A stretch of DNA of 64,000 bases from Pseudomonas pisciculturae. GTDB lineage: Bacteria; Pseudomonadota; Gammaproteobacteria; Pseudomonadales; Pseudomonadaceae. Each line of letters opens with the position of its first letter. The stretch's first letter is position 1. Location of the stretch: assembly GCF_015461805.1 (NCBI RefSeq), contig NZ_JACVZE010000001.1, positions 682,001 through 746,000 on the forward strand. Direction: 5' to 3'. This document shows positions 55,107 through 64,000 of this stretch, in pieces. The translations under genes were made by a program, and so were the position numbers. The notes under the pieces were generated by a model. That model made no database searches. It saw only the letters and a list, made by a program, of their open reading frames with translations, and was not told where the DNA came from.

Positions 55107-56357
55107 TTACAGCAGACTGATCGGGTAACTGACGATCAGCCGGTTTTCATCGAACTCGTTGTTGCTGTAGTCCCGGCGCATGCTGGAGTTGCGCAGGCGC
55201 ACCGTGAGATTTTTCGCAGCACCGCTTTGCACGGTGTAGCCGATTTCGCTCTCGCGGCCCCATTCCTTGCCGTCGGTAATCGTGCCGGTGTGAACGTTGC
55301 TGCCGCTGATATAACGGTTCATCAGCGTCAGGCCCGGTACACCGAGGGCGGCGAAGTTGTAGTCGTGACGCACCTGCCAGGATTTTTCCTGGGCGTTGTC
55401 ATAGCTGGAGTTATAGCTGTCGTTGGCCAGGGTGCCGCCGCTGGTGCCGTTGACGCGCATCCACGCGTTGTTGCCGGTGAGTTTCTGCAGGCCGACATAG
55501 AAGGTGTTGCCGCCGTACTTGGCCGAGAACAGGCCGGACCAGGTCTTGTTGTCCAACTCGCCGGCACGGGCGCTGCCGTCGTCCTTGCCATAGAAGAACC
55601 CGAGGTTGGCGCCCAGGGTCCAGGCGCCCAGGGGCTGGCTGTGGATCAAGTTCACGTACTGCTGGCGGTAGATGTCCTTGAGCTGGGCATTCCACAGGCC
55701 GACCTGGGTGCGCTTGTCGTTGAACGCGTACTCGCCGCCCTGGAAGTTGAAACGGTCCGAGGTAAAGGCGGTTTTACCGGTCATCGACATATCAGTCATG
55801 CTGCTGTCGTCCCGCGGGCTGTTGGCGCGGAACTGGCCGCCATACAGGGTCAGGCCGTCGATTTCCTTCGACGTGATCTGCCCGCCACGCAGGGTTTGCG
55901 GCAGGGAACGGCCATCGTCAGAACGCAGGATCGGCAACACCGGCATCCATTCGCCCACCTTCACTTCGGTCTTGGAAAAACGCGCCTTGAACGCTACACC
56001 CAAGCGCCCGAACTCATCCGCCGGCCGACCGTCATGGTCCAGCGGCAGCAATTGCGTCCCGCCAGTACCGCGTCCGCCATCAAGCTTCAGCGAGTACAGG
56101 CCCAGCACATCCACACCGAAACCCACCGTGCCCTGGGTAAACCCGGACTTGGCGTCGAGAATGAAACTCTGCGTCCACTCCTGCGCACCGCCCTGGGTTT
56201 TGGTGGGGTTGGTGAAGTTGCGATTGAAGAAGAAATTTCGCAGGTTGAGATTGGCGCTGGCGTCTTCGAGAAAACCGTGTTCTTCAGCGACGACGGGCAA
56301 GGCAAGACTGGCGACAGCGGTTGCCAGCAAGAGCTGGCGCGGGTGGAAAGTGCTCAT
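55107..56357 (-). CDS. OprD-family outer-membrane porin
   Basis: A 416-residue outer-membrane channel of 18-stranded type. I start at 56357 (MSTFHPRQLLLATAVASLALPVVA-EE), which gives a signal peptide of 24 residues; longer readings have none. Mature start EEHGFLEDASANLNLRNFFFNRNF is the OprD signature; the C-terminus ends with the aromatic-poor YPISLL. OprD family members import basic amino acids (OccD) or carboxylates and aromatic acids (OccK). Its position next to the pca genes suggests an OccK-like role for aromatic acids, an inference. The ribosome site is weak. Confidence 0.9.
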   Translation of the reverse strand: MSTFHPRQLLLATAVASLALPVVAEEHGFLEDASANLNLRNFFFNRNFTNPTKTQGGAQEWTQSFILDAKSGFTQGTVGFGVDVLGLYSLKLDGGRGTGGTQLLPLDHDGRPADEFGRLGVAFKARFSKTEVKVGEWMPVLPILRSDDGRSLPQTLRGGQITSKEIDGLTLYGGQFRANSPRDDSSMTDMSMTGKTAFTSDRFNFQGGEYAFNDKRTQVGLWNAQLKDIYRQQYVNLIHSQPLGAWTLGANLGFFYGKDDGSARAGELDNKTWSGLFSAKYGGNTFYVGLQKLTGNNAWMRVNGTSGGTLANDSYNSSYDNAQEKSWQVRHDYNFAALGVPGLTLMNRYISGSNVHTGTITDGKEWGRESEIGYTVQSGAAKNLTVRLRNSSMRRDYSNNEFDENRLIVSYPISLL

Positions 56358-56470
56358 GGCGTAGGGACCTGTTGTTATTGGGGTTATGCAGGTGCGGGCC
56401 ATGGTGCGGGGCGGTGTGGGGGCGGTGAAAGTGGGGGAGGGCGGGTTTTGGGCGGTGATCGAACGCAACT

Positions 56471-56492
56471 TGCCGGGCACTAAGGCCCGGCA
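56471..56492 (-). terminator. GC-rich hairpin after the J-like gene
   Basis: TGCCGGGC pairs with GCCCGGCA around ACTAAG, eight bases past the stop of the gene at 56501 on the minus strand. No T-run follows; weak or Rho-assisted. Confidence 0.5.
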
Positions 56493-56500
56493 CTTTCAGG

Positions 56501-58117
56501 TTATGAACTGGGCGGGTCGAAGTGAGTCCACGGCACCGCCGGCAAGTAATGCTGCGCGGCAATGATCACCGCCACCATCACCACCAGGAACGCCGCTTGC
56601 AACGGGCTCCAGAAGGCCCAGTGCAGGCCGTTCAGCCACGGGTAGCCTTGGCTGAATTTATGGCTTATCTGGCCAATGCGTTTGGTGTGCAGCAGGTTGA
56701 TCAGTAGCGCGCCGACATAGGTAACGATGCCCAGCACGCCGAGCATCAGGCCGCAGGCCACGAGCATGAGTGCCTGGGGCACGCCGTGGCGTATGACCAG
56801 CCAATATTTGTTGGGGTTGAGCCGTTTGGGGATCAGGTATTGGCTCAGCCACAGGTCGGGCACCCGGTAGGTCGAGCTCATGCTGGCCCAGAACTGGGTG
56901 ACGCGAAAAGCGACCCCGGCGGGCACGAACGCCATCACCATAAAGAGCAGGGTCGACTGGATATCGAGTTGCGCGGAGGGGGTGTTGAGCAGGCTCAGGC
57001 CGATCCCCAGTGCGAACACGGCCCACACGCGAATAAACACCTGGGTGTAGATCGGCCGCGGTACAAATTTGCGCCAGAAGAACGCATCGGGATTTGGCAG
57101 CCGTTCAAGCAGTTTCGGGTAGCGCCAGGTGAGGACTTCGCCCAGGTGCTGGCAGGCGTTCCACTCGTTTTCGCCAAAACCTTCGATCATGCGGTGTTGT
57201 TGGGTGGTCGACATTGGCGTGAGCAACAGGCGCGCGGCCTGGGCATCGGCAGGCGGGTGACGCATCTCTTGGGCTTTGTCTTGCAGGTTGGCGTAGAAGC
57301 TTTCCTGCTCGCAGCGCGAGACCAGTTCGCGCCACATCCAGGCGGGTTCCGGGAATACACCTTTCTGGTCGTCCCAGCCAAACGTCTGGCACACCCGCTC
57401 GAACAGCGGCACGCTCCATTGACTGTCGTGCAGCAGTTGCAGCACGACGCGTTGCCATTGTTGCTGAAGGTCGAACACCCGCAGCCAGGGTTGGTGGCTG
57501 TACTGCGTGAGTTGGGTAATGAACTCGCGTTCGGCCTTTTGCTCCAGCAGCTCCTGCAAGGTGCGGCGGTAGTCCTGCAACAGTTCGCCGGTCAGTGCAT
57601 CGTGCTGCCACGGGGTCATGGTCACCTGTTGCCAGGGCGTCAGCCATTCCAGGTGCTGCACGGCCCAGCTGCCGATTGCACAGCGCTCGCCCGGGTTATC
57701 GAAGCAGTGGCGCAACAGGCCGGTTTGAAACGCCTCGGTGCAGCCTTGTTGTTGCGCCTGGGCCCAACGTATATCGAGGTTGTGGGCGACAAGCCCATTG
57801 AGCAGCGCCTGGGCCGGGTCGGCCTTGGGCGCTTCGAACGGCGCCGGCTGCAGGGTGCTGATGTCCATCAGCTCGGCCAGGTCGTTTAGGTTGCCATAGG
57901 CCTGTTCAGCCACGGGGGCTTGAACGGTGGTGTCGTCTTCTTCCCAGTCGGCGCGCCAGCGTGAATAGGCCAGCGCTTCCTCATAGGCTTCGCGCAGGCG
58001 CTGGAAACCTTCGGCGTCGTCGTCCGGGCGGCAGCTTTTGAGCAGCCGCGCGTAGGTGCGCTTGATGGTGCGCTCGTCTGCCTCTTCCGGCAATTGCAGC
58101 AGGGTCCAGCAGTCCAT
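56501..58117 (-). CDS. Membrane-bound J-domain-like partner of HscC
   Basis: A 538-residue protein. The N-terminal 60 residues are a J domain (WTLLQLPEEADERTIKRTYARLLKSC...GFQRLREAYEEALAYSRW), but the motif that should be His-Pro-Asp reads R30-P31-D32. Residues 90-370 are a helical cytoplasmic region with no known domain. The C-terminal 170 have four predicted membrane helices (around 383-400, 408-425, 465-490, 510-530). This is the architecture of E. coli DjlB/DjlC, J-proteins specific to HscC. Start 58117 has GGGGA upstream. It is 12 bp downstream of hscC in the same operon. Confidence 0.82.
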   Translation of the reverse strand: MDCWTLLQLPEEADERTIKRTYARLLKSCRPDDDAEGFQRLREAYEEALAYSRWRADWEEDDTTVQAPVAEQAYGNLNDLAELMDISTLQPAPFEAPKADPAQALLNGLVAHNLDIRWAQAQQQGCTEAFQTGLLRHCFDNPGERCAIGSWAVQHLEWLTPWQQVTMTPWQHDALTGELLQDYRRTLQELLEQKAEREFITQLTQYSHQPWLRVFDLQQQWQRVVLQLLHDSQWSVPLFERVCQTFGWDDQKGVFPEPAWMWRELVSRCEQESFYANLQDKAQEMRHPPADAQAARLLLTPMSTTQQHRMIEGFGENEWNACQHLGEVLTWRYPKLLERLPNPDAFFWRKFVPRPIYTQVFIRVWAVFALGIGLSLLNTPSAQLDIQSTLLFMVMAFVPAGVAFRVTQFWASMSSTYRVPDLWLSQYLIPKRLNPNKYWLVIRHGVPQALMLVACGLMLGVLGIVTYVGALLINLLHTKRIGQISHKFSQGYPWLNGLHWAFWSPLQAAFLVVMVAVIIAAQHYLPAVPWTHFDPPSS

Positions 58118-58129
58118 GTGGTGTTCCCC

Positions 58130-59827
58130 TTAGCGCCAGAACCCGTTGTCGAGCTGCTCAAGTTGACGGGTCAGTTCACTGCGGGCATCGCGGATGCGGC
58201 GTTCGTCCTGGGTGTCGAGCACTTGCTGGAACTGCCCGGCCCAGTGCCCCAGTTGCTCGCGCAATTCGCCGAGGCTTTCCTGGTAGAGCCGTTCGAGGCG
58301 GGCAGTGAGCACGGTGTTGACTTGCTGGTCGCGGGGATGAACCTTCAACTGTGCCAGGGCTTGCAGGCGTTGCTGGATCTCGTCCGGGCTCAGCACGCCA
58401 GGGTTGTTCTCGATCACCAACGAATGTTGTTCGCCGGTCAGCGGGATATTCACCTGGGCTTCCAGCAGGCCGTTGTTGTCGTAGGTGAAGCGCACGTCCA
58501 GCGAGACCTCGCCGGCCTTGCGCTTGGGCACGGCAATGTCCAGTTGGCCCAGCTCGATGTTGTCCTTCACCAGGCGGCTTTCGCCCTGATAAATCTTGAG
58601 CAGCACCTGGCTCTGGTTATCGTGCAGGGTGACCACGCTCTTGACCCGGCTGACCGGCACGCTGCTGTTGCGCTCGATCAACGGCAGGTAGTGGCCGCTT
58701 TCGATATGGCCGCCGTACTGGTTCGAGGTTTCGATGCCCAGGGTGTAGGGGCAGACGTCGGTCAGCACCACTTCTTCGAGCGCTGCCGAACGGGCTTTGA
58801 GCGCGGCCTGGATTGCGGCGCCATGGGCCACCACTTGGTCGGGGTCGAGGCTGATGGACGGGAAGCGCCCGAACAACCCGGCGGCGAGTTTGCGCACCAG
58901 CGGCATGCGCGTGGTGCCGCCCACCAGCAGGATTTCATCCAGGTCGCCGACCCGAATTCGCGCATCGCGAAGGGCTCGTTCGATGGGCGCACGCAGGCGT
59001 TCCAACAGCGGGATATAGAGCTTGGCGAGTTCCTGCTGAGTGATGGTCTTGACCCATTGCTGACCGTCGACGCGCAGGGCGAAGTCGGCGCTGTCGTCCT
59101 GGCCCAGAGATTTGCGCACGCGCTCGGCTTCGCGACGCAGGGCTTGCAGCACACTGCTGGTGGGCGGGAAGCCCTCGGCATTGCGTTGGCTGTCGACGAA
59201 GTGTTCCAGCAGCAGGGTGTCGAAGTCTTCGCCGCCGAGGAAGTTATCACCGGCGCTGGCGCGCACTTCCATCACCCCGTCAAACAGCTCGATGATCGAC
59301 ACGTCGAAGGTGCCGCCGCCGAGGTCGAATACCAGAAACGAGGTTTCCTTATCGCGCTGATGCAGGCCGTAGGCAAGGGCAGCGGCGGTGGGTTCGTTGA
59401 TCAGTTTTTCAACGTTGAGCCCGGCCAGCTCGCCAGCGATGCGTGTGGCCTTGCGTTGGCCGTCGCTGAAATAGGCGGGCACGCTGATCACGGCTTCGGT
59501 GACGGTTTGCCCGTAGGTGCGCTCAATGTCTTCCTTGAGGCTTTTAAGTACCAGCGCAGAGAGTTCTTCTGGGCGGAACGATTTATCGCCCAGGCGCACT
59601 TCGGTGGCGCTGCCCATATAGCGCTTGAACAGCGAGGTGGTCAGATGCGGGTGGGTATGCAGGCGCTCCTTGGCGGCTTGGCCTACCAGGATGCGGCCTT
59701 GGTCATCCAGGCCGACCACGCTTGGGGTGAGCAACTGGCCAAGGGCATTGGGCACCAATTCGGCGGCATCACCGCGCCATACCGCTGCGAGACTGTTGGT
59801 GGTCCCCAGGTCGATTCCTACGATCAT
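58130..59827 (-). CDS. hscC: Hsp70-family chaperone HscC
   Basis: A 565-residue specialised Hsp70 (E. coli HscC: 556). The ATPase domain has the phosphate loops [16 protein letters not shown] (2-17), [17 protein letters not shown] and [11 protein letters not shown]; the adenosine motif is intact. The substrate-binding domain begins near residue 370 and is short, with the C-terminal lid reduced, as in HscC. Start is the ATG at 59827, with GGGAG upstream; a longer in-frame reading has no ribosome site. HscC normally works with dedicated membrane J-proteins, and such a gene follows 12 bp downstream. Confidence 0.93.
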   Translation of the reverse strand: MIVGIDLGTTNSLAAVWRGDAAELVPNALGQLLTPSVVGLDDQGRILVGQAAKERLHTHPHLTTSLFKRYMGSATEVRLGDKSFRPEELSALVLKSLKEDIERTYGQTVTEAVISVPAYFSDGQRKATRIAGELAGLNVEKLINEPTAAALAYGLHQRDKETSFLVFDLGGGTFDVSIIELFDGVMEVRASAGDNFLGGEDFDTLLLEHFVDSQRNAEGFPPTSSVLQALRREAERVRKSLGQDDSADFALRVDGQQWVKTITQQELAKLYIPLLERLRAPIERALRDARIRVGDLDEILLVGGTTRMPLVRKLAAGLFGRFPSISLDPDQVVAHGAAIQAALKARSAALEEVVLTDVCPYTLGIETSNQYGGHIESGHYLPLIERNSSVPVSRVKSVVTLHDNQSQVLLKIYQGESRLVKDNIELGQLDIAVPKRKAGEVSLDVRFTYDNNGLLEAQVNIPLTGEQHSLVIENNPGVLSPDEIQQRLQALAQLKVHPRDQQVNTVLTARLERLYQESLGELREQLGHWAGQFQQVLDTQDERRIRDARSELTRQLEQLDNGFWR

Positions 59828-59897
59828 TACGACAAGCTCCCTCTGTGGTCTGTAAGAATCTGTGACCAATTTTATCCTGAAAGGTTGAGCGAAAAGC

Positions 59898-59993
59898 AAC
59901 TGTGGGAGGGGGCTTGCCCCCGATGGCGGTGTGTCAGTCACTGTATATGTTGACTGAACCACTGCTATCGGGGGCAAGCCCCCACCCACAGTT
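59898..59993. repeat. REP palindrome pair, GGGAGGGGGCTTGCCCCCGAT type
   Basis: Inverted copies of CTGTGGGAGGGGGCTTGCCC and its complement around a roughly 50-bp spacer, in the hscC upstream region before the emhC terminator. Confidence 0.92.
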
Positions 59994-60022
59994 GGTCAGC
60001 AGTGTTCAGGAAATAGGGCATA

Positions 60023-60059
60023 AAAAAACCGCTTCCGGTGAGGGAAGCGGTTTGTTTTA
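60023..60059 (-). terminator. Intrinsic terminator of the emhC-type gene
   Basis: AAACCGCTTCC pairs with GGAAGCGGTTT around GGTGAG; on the minus strand it ends in TTTTTTTATG. It lies 9 bp after the stop at 60068. Confidence 0.92.
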
Positions 60060-60067
60060 CAACTGCA

Positions 60068-61525
60068 TCAGAACAACTTCAACTTCGGCGCGTCTTCTTT
60101 CAACGGCTCGTTCTGCGCCGTCTGTGCGCTCCAGCCACCGCCGAGGGCCTTGTACAGGTTGACCTCGCTGGTGAGCTGCGCCAGGCGGTCGGTGATCAGC
60201 GATTGCTGGGCACTGAACAGTTGGCGCTGGGCGTCGAGGAACGTCAGGTTGCTGTCGACACCAATGCGGTAGCGACGCTCGGCCAGGCGGTAGTAATCCT
60301 GGTTGGCGGCGACGAAACCGCGTTGGGCTTCCAGTTGCTGCTTGTAGGTTTCACGTGCGGCGAGGCCGTCGGACACTTCCTGGAAGCCGGTCTGGATGGC
60401 TTTCTCGTAGGTCGCCACGTTGATCTCTTTCTGGATCTTCGAGTAGTCCAGGCTGGCACGTAGGCTACCGGCGTTGAAGATCGGGATGTTGATCTGCGGG
60501 GCGAACGACCAGGTGCCCGAGCCGCCTTTGAACAGGCCGCCCAGGTCCGGGCTCAAGGTGCCGGCATTGGCCGTCAGGCTGATGCTTGGGAAGAACGCCG
60601 CACGGGCCGCGCCGATATTGGCGTTGGCCGCTTTCAGGTTGTACTCGGCTTGCAGGATGTCTGGGCGACGTTGCAGCAGGTCAGACGGCAAGCCGGCCGG
60701 CACTTCGCTGAGCAGGTCATCCGACAGCGGCTGGCTGGCGATATTCGCCGGCAGGCCGGTGCCCAACAGCAGGGTCAGGCTGTTTTCGTCCTGGGCCACC
60801 TGGCGGGTATAACGCGCCAGGGCAACCCGGGCGTTTTCCACCGAGGTGCGCGCCTGGCTCAGGTCGAGGGCCGAGGCTACGCCGACTTCTGCACTGCGCG
60901 AGGTGAGCTTGAAGCTCTGCTCGAACGCACCCAAGGTGTCCTGAGTCAGCTTGAGCAGCTCTTTGTCGGCCTGCCAGGTCACGTAGGCGGTTGCCACGTT
61001 GGCCACCAGGCTGATTTGGGTGCTGCGCCGTGCTTCTTCGGTGGCGAAGTACTTTTGAAGCGCTTCTTCACTGAGGCTGCGCACGCGACCGAACAGGTCC
61101 AGCTCATACGAGCTGATCCCGAGGGTGGCCGAATACGAGCTGGTGATGCCCGCTTCGCCGGTCTGCGAGGCACGCGCCGGCACGCGCTGGCGGCTGCCGC
61201 TGCCCGTGGCCGAGACGGCCGGGAACAGGTCAGCGCGCTGGATGCGGTACTGCGCGGCGTAGGCGTCGATGTTGAGGGCCGCGACACGCAGGTCGCGGTT
61301 GTTTTCGAGCGCAACCTGGATCAGCTGTTGCAGGGCAGGGTCATGGAAAAACTGCTTCCAGCCCTGCTCGGCAGCCGCCTGGTTCGGCGCCTGGGCCGAC
61401 GAATACGCCGGGCCCTGCGGGAACTGTGCGGCTACCGGCGCTTCGGGGCGCTGATAGTCAGGTATCAGCGAGCAGCCACTGAGCACGAATGCGGTGACGG
61501 CTAAGGAAAGGAGCGACTTGCTCAT
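60068..61525 (-). CDS. emhC: RND efflux outer-membrane channel, EmhC/TtgC/OprM-type
   Basis: A 485-residue TolC-like lipoprotein (lipobox LSGC, Cys18) that forms the outer-membrane exit of a tripartite drug/solvent pump. The N-terminus [19 protein letters not shown] and the internal repeats [33 protein letters not shown] and [19 protein letters not shown] are the OprM family patterns. The start overlaps the pump gene by four bases (61522-61525), so the two are coupled. Names depend on species: EmhC in P. fluorescens, TtgC in P. putida, OprM in P. aeruginosa. Confidence 0.93.
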   Translation of the reverse strand: MSKSLLSLAVTAFVLSGCSLIPDYQRPEAPVAAQFPQGPAYSSAQAPNQAAAEQGWKQFFHDPALQQLIQVALENNRDLRVAALNIDAYAAQYRIQRADLFPAVSATGSGSRQRVPARASQTGEAGITSSYSATLGISSYELDLFGRVRSLSEEALQKYFATEEARRSTQISLVANVATAYVTWQADKELLKLTQDTLGAFEQSFKLTSRSAEVGVASALDLSQARTSVENARVALARYTRQVAQDENSLTLLLGTGLPANIASQPLSDDLLSEVPAGLPSDLLQRRPDILQAEYNLKAANANIGAARAAFFPSISLTANAGTLSPDLGGLFKGGSGTWSFAPQINIPIFNAGSLRASLDYSKIQKEINVATYEKAIQTGFQEVSDGLAARETYKQQLEAQRGFVAANQDYYRLAERRYRIGVDSNLTFLDAQRQLFSAQQSLITDRLAQLTSEVNLYKALGGGWSAQTAQNEPLKEDAPKLKLF

Positions 61526-64000
61526 TGGCCAGCCTCTTTAGGAGTTTGCTTGGGTTCTGTCTTTTTACGGTCGCCGATGGCGGACACGGTTGCGAAGAAC
61601 AACGGTACCCAGAAGATCGCCAACACAGTGGCCGTGATCATACCGCCAATTACGCCAGTACCGATGGCGTGCTGGCTGCCTGAACCTGCGCCCGAGGAGA
61701 TCGCCAGCGGCAGTACGCCGAGGATGAACGCCATGGAGGTCATAATGATCGGGCGCAGACGCATGCGGGAGGCTTCGATAGCCGCCTCGATCACGCCTTT
61801 GCCTTGCTCGTGAAGCTCTTTGGCGAATTCCACGATCAGGATGGCGTTTTTCGCCGCCAGGCCCACCGTCACCAACAAGCCCACCTGGAAGAACACGTCG
61901 TTGGACAAACCACGCATGCTGGTTGCAATCAGTGCACCCACCACACCCAACGGCACTACCAGTACCACCGCGATCGGGATCGACCAGCTCTCATACAGCG
62001 CCGCGAGGCAAAGGAACACCACCAACAGCGACAGTGCGTACAACGCAGGTGCCTGGGAGCCCGACAGACGTTCTTCGTACGACAAGCCCGTCCACGCGTA
62101 GCCAATACCTGCTGGCAGTTGCTTGGCGATGCGCTCGACTTCAGCCATGGCGTCACCGGTGCTGTAACCCGGTGCCGGCGTACCGAGGATTTCCATCGCC
62201 GCTACACCGTTATAGCGCGACAGCTTGGGCGAACCGAAGATCCACTTGCCCGAGGCGATGGCCGACAATGGCACCATCTTCCCGGAGTCGCTGCGCACGT
62301 ACCATTTGTTCAGGTCTTCAGGCGACATGCGGCTGGCCGCTTCACCTTGCACGTACACCTTCTTCACCCGACCACGGTCGATGAAGTCGTTGACGTAGCT
62401 ACCACCCAGGGCGATTGCCAGGGTCTGGTTGATGTTGGACAGCGTGATGCCTTGGGCGCTGGCCTTCTCGTCGTCAACGGTGAGCTCGTACTGCGGCTCG
62501 TCGTTCACGCCGTTAGGGCGCACGCCTGCGAGGATCTTGCTTTGTGCGGCCAGGCCGAGGAACTGGTTACGTGCAGCCATCAATTTCTCATGGCCGACAC
62601 CGCCCTGGTCTTGCAGGAACACGTCGAAGCCGGTGGCGTTACCCAGTTCCAGTACAGACGGCGGCACGATGGCAAACACCATGGCGTCCTGGAACGTCTG
62701 CATGAAGTAGCCCTGGGCACGCTTGGCGATTTCGAATACCGACGTGGATGCATCACGCTCATCCCACGACTTGAGCATCACGAACGCCAGGCCCGAACTC
62801 TGGCCACGACCGGCGAAGTTGAAGCCGTTGACGGTAAACACCGATTTCACGCCTTTGCCTTCGCCTGGCTCGCCTTCCTTGTCGTTGAGCAAGTAGGCGC
62901 GCATGTCGTCGATGACTTTCTGTGTGCGCTCAGCCGAAGAACCTACCGGCGTTTGTACCTGGGCAAAGATCACGCCCTGGTCTTCGTCGGGCAGGAACGC
63001 AGCCGGGATGCGCATGAACAGCCAGATCATGCCGACCAAAATCAGGGCGTACACCAAGAACGCCGGGATCTTGTGCTTGATCATGTTGCCCACGCCGCGC
63101 TCGTAGCTCAGTACGCCACGGTCGAAGGTGCGGTTGAACCAGCCAAAGAAACCACGCTTGGGTTGGCCGTGTTTTTCCGGGTCGATCGGCTTGAGCATGG
63201 TGGCGCACAAGGCCGGGGTGAAGATCAGGGCAACCAGTACCGACAACGCCATGGCCGAAACGATGGTGATGGAGAACTGTTTGTAGATCACACCGGTGGA
63301 ACCACCGAAGAACGCCATCGGCAGCAGGACCGCCGACAGTACCAGGGCAATACCCACCAGGGCGCCCTGGATCTGGCCCATGGATTTCACCGTCGCTTCT
63401 TTGGGCGACAGGTGTTCCTCGGCCATCACCCGCTCGACGTTTTCCACCACGACGATGGCATCGTCCACCAGCAAGCCGATGGCCAAAATCATGCCGAACA
63501 TGGTCAGGGTGTTGATGGTGAAACCAAACGCCGCGAGGATGCCGAAGGTACCCAGCAATACCACCGGTACAGTCATGGTGGTGATGATGGTGGCGCGGAA
63601 GTTCTGCAAGAACAGGAACATCACCAGGAACACCAGCACGATCGCTTCGATCAGGGTGTGCACCACACCGGAGATCGATTCGGTTACTACAGGCGTGGTG
63701 TCATACGGCACCACCGCCTTCATGCCAGGCGGGAAGAACGGTTCCAGCGACGCGACCGTGGCGCGGATGGCCTTGGCGGTGTCGAGGGCGTTGGCACCCG
63801 ACGCCAGTTTGATCGCCATACCGGAGGCCGGCTTGCCGTTGAACTGCGCACTGATGCTGTAGTTCTGGCCGCCCAGTTCGATACGTGCGACGTCGCCCAG
63901 ACGAACCTGGGAACCGTCGGCATTGACCTTCATCAGGATGTTGCCGAACTGCTCAGCGGTTTGCAGGCGTGTCTTGCCGATGATAGTGGCGTTCAGCTGG
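61522..64000 (-). CDS. emhB: RND efflux pump inner-membrane transporter, EmhB/TtgB/MexB-type (5' end outside window)
   Basis: The C-terminal 825 codons of a roughly 1050-residue proton-driven pump; the 5' end lies beyond the window at right. The part seen runs from [18 protein letters not shown] through the porter domain and the membrane helices. The proton relay Asp-Asp is in [19 protein letters not shown], with the GGDEF-independent RND motif IVVVENVER. Later, [16 protein letters not shown] closes the second transmembrane set. It is followed by emhC with a four-base overlap. The adaptor gene (emhA) and the repressor should lie upstream, outside the window. Confidence 0.95.
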   Translation of the reverse strand, partial: QLNATIIGKTRLQTAEQFGNILMKVNADGSQVRLGDVARIELGGQNYSISAQFNGKPASGMAIKLASGANALDTAKAIRATVASLEPFFPPGMKAVVPYDTTPVVTESISGVVHTLIEAIVLVFLVMFLFLQNFRATIITTMTVPVVLLGTFGILAAFGFTINTLTMFGMILAIGLLVDDAIVVVENVERVMAEEHLSPKEATVKSMGQIQGALVGIALVLSAVLLPMAFFGGSTGVIYKQFSITIVSAMALSVLVALIFTPALCATMLKPIDPEKHGQPKRGFFGWFNRTFDRGVLSYERGVGNMIKHKIPAFLVYALILVGMIWLFMRIPAAFLPDEDQGVIFAQVQTPVGSSAERTQKVIDDMRAYLLNDKEGEPGEGKGVKSVFTVNGFNFAGRGQSSGLAFVMLKSWDERDASTSVFEIAKRAQGYFMQTFQDAMVFAIVPPSVLELGNATGFDVFLQDQGGVGHEKLMAARNQFLGLAAQSKILAGVRPNGVNDEPQYELTVDDEKASAQGITLSNINQTLAIALGGSYVNDFIDRGRVKKVYVQGEAASRMSPEDLNKWYVRSDSGKMVPLSAIASGKWIFGSPKLSRYNGVAAMEILGTPAPGYSTGDAMAEVERIAKQLPAGIGYAWTGLSYEERLSGSQAPALYALSLLVVFLCLAALYESWSIPIAVVLVVPLGVVGALIATSMRGLSNDVFFQVGLLVTVGLAAKNAILIVEFAKELHEQGKGVIEAAIEASRMRLRPIIMTSMAFILGVLPLAISSGAGSGSQHAIGTGVIGGMITATVLAIFWVPLFFATVSAIGDRKKTEPKQTPKEAGQ

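Noticed and set aside
58094..59953. A 619-codon + strand frame opposite hscC
   Set aside because: It mirrors hscC codon by codon; Hsp70 signatures are only in the minus frame.

Overview
The window is chromosomal DNA of a fluorescent Pseudomonas (P. fluorescens group). The evidence is the high-GC codon use, a full pca (beta-ketoadipate) block, an OprD-type porin, MexB/OprM-type efflux genes, a braC/liv transporter, DinG, RapA and PdxH of Pseudomonas type, and ten copies of the GGGAG(C/G)GGGCTTGC-type REP palindromes that are spread through genomes of this group. No prophage, integrase, transposase, rRNA, tRNA or CRISPR array was found. Almost every stretch is core-like; the less ordinary parts are small genes, RNA-like leaders and a few unusual proteins.

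Layout. 1-11.2 kb: a truncated conserved gene, two OmpA-domain lipoproteins, a collagen-like exported protein, a CopD-like membrane protein, dinG, a large exported glycoside hydrolase, an EstB-type serine hydrolase, pdxH and a glycine-zipper lipoprotein. 11.2-12.0 kb: a long leader with several RNA stems, ending in a well-formed 32-codon gene and a terminator. 12-18.7 kb: nhaA, a cysteine-synthase-like PLP enzyme, an FAD oxidoreductase, a lipoprotein, and an SDR/LysR divergent pair. 18.7-21.1 kb: a bufferin-type RiPP operon (precursor, MNIO enzyme, partner protein, DoxX membrane protein). 21.3-26.3 kb: a complete branched-chain amino-acid ABC transporter. 26.6-33.5 kb: DUF2288, an orphan glycosyltransferase, a 725-residue tubulin/FtsZ-superfamily protein, and an MHYT-GGDEF-EAL protein. 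33.7-44.1 kb: an MFS transporter, rapA, a class-V aminotransferase with a RidA protein and a LysR regulator, a probable ccoM behind an ANR/FNR box, and a Pit phosphate transporter.

44.6-54.0 kb is the catabolic centre: pcaR-pcaK-pcaF-pcaHG-pcaT-pcaB-pcaD-pcaC. Together these genes import 4-hydroxybenzoate and dicarboxylates and convert protocatechuate to beta-ketoadipate, then thiolyse beta-ketoadipyl-CoA. Only the CoA-transferase pcaIJ is missing from the window. Operator-like palindromes lie upstream of pcaR and of pcaF. A polysaccharide deacetylase and an OprD-family porin follow on the other strand.

56.5-64 kb: an HscC-type Hsp70 with a membrane-bound J-like partner whose HPD motif reads RPD, then the outer-membrane channel and the inner-membrane pump of an EmhABC/TtgABC/MexAB-OprM-type efflux system, the pump being cut by the window end.

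The observations most worth following up are the structured leader with its 32-codon gene (11.5-11.9 kb), the chromosomal tubulin-like protein (28.4-30.5 kb), the bufferin operon (18.7-21.1 kb) and the ANR-box-driven micro-gene (41.6-41.8 kb).
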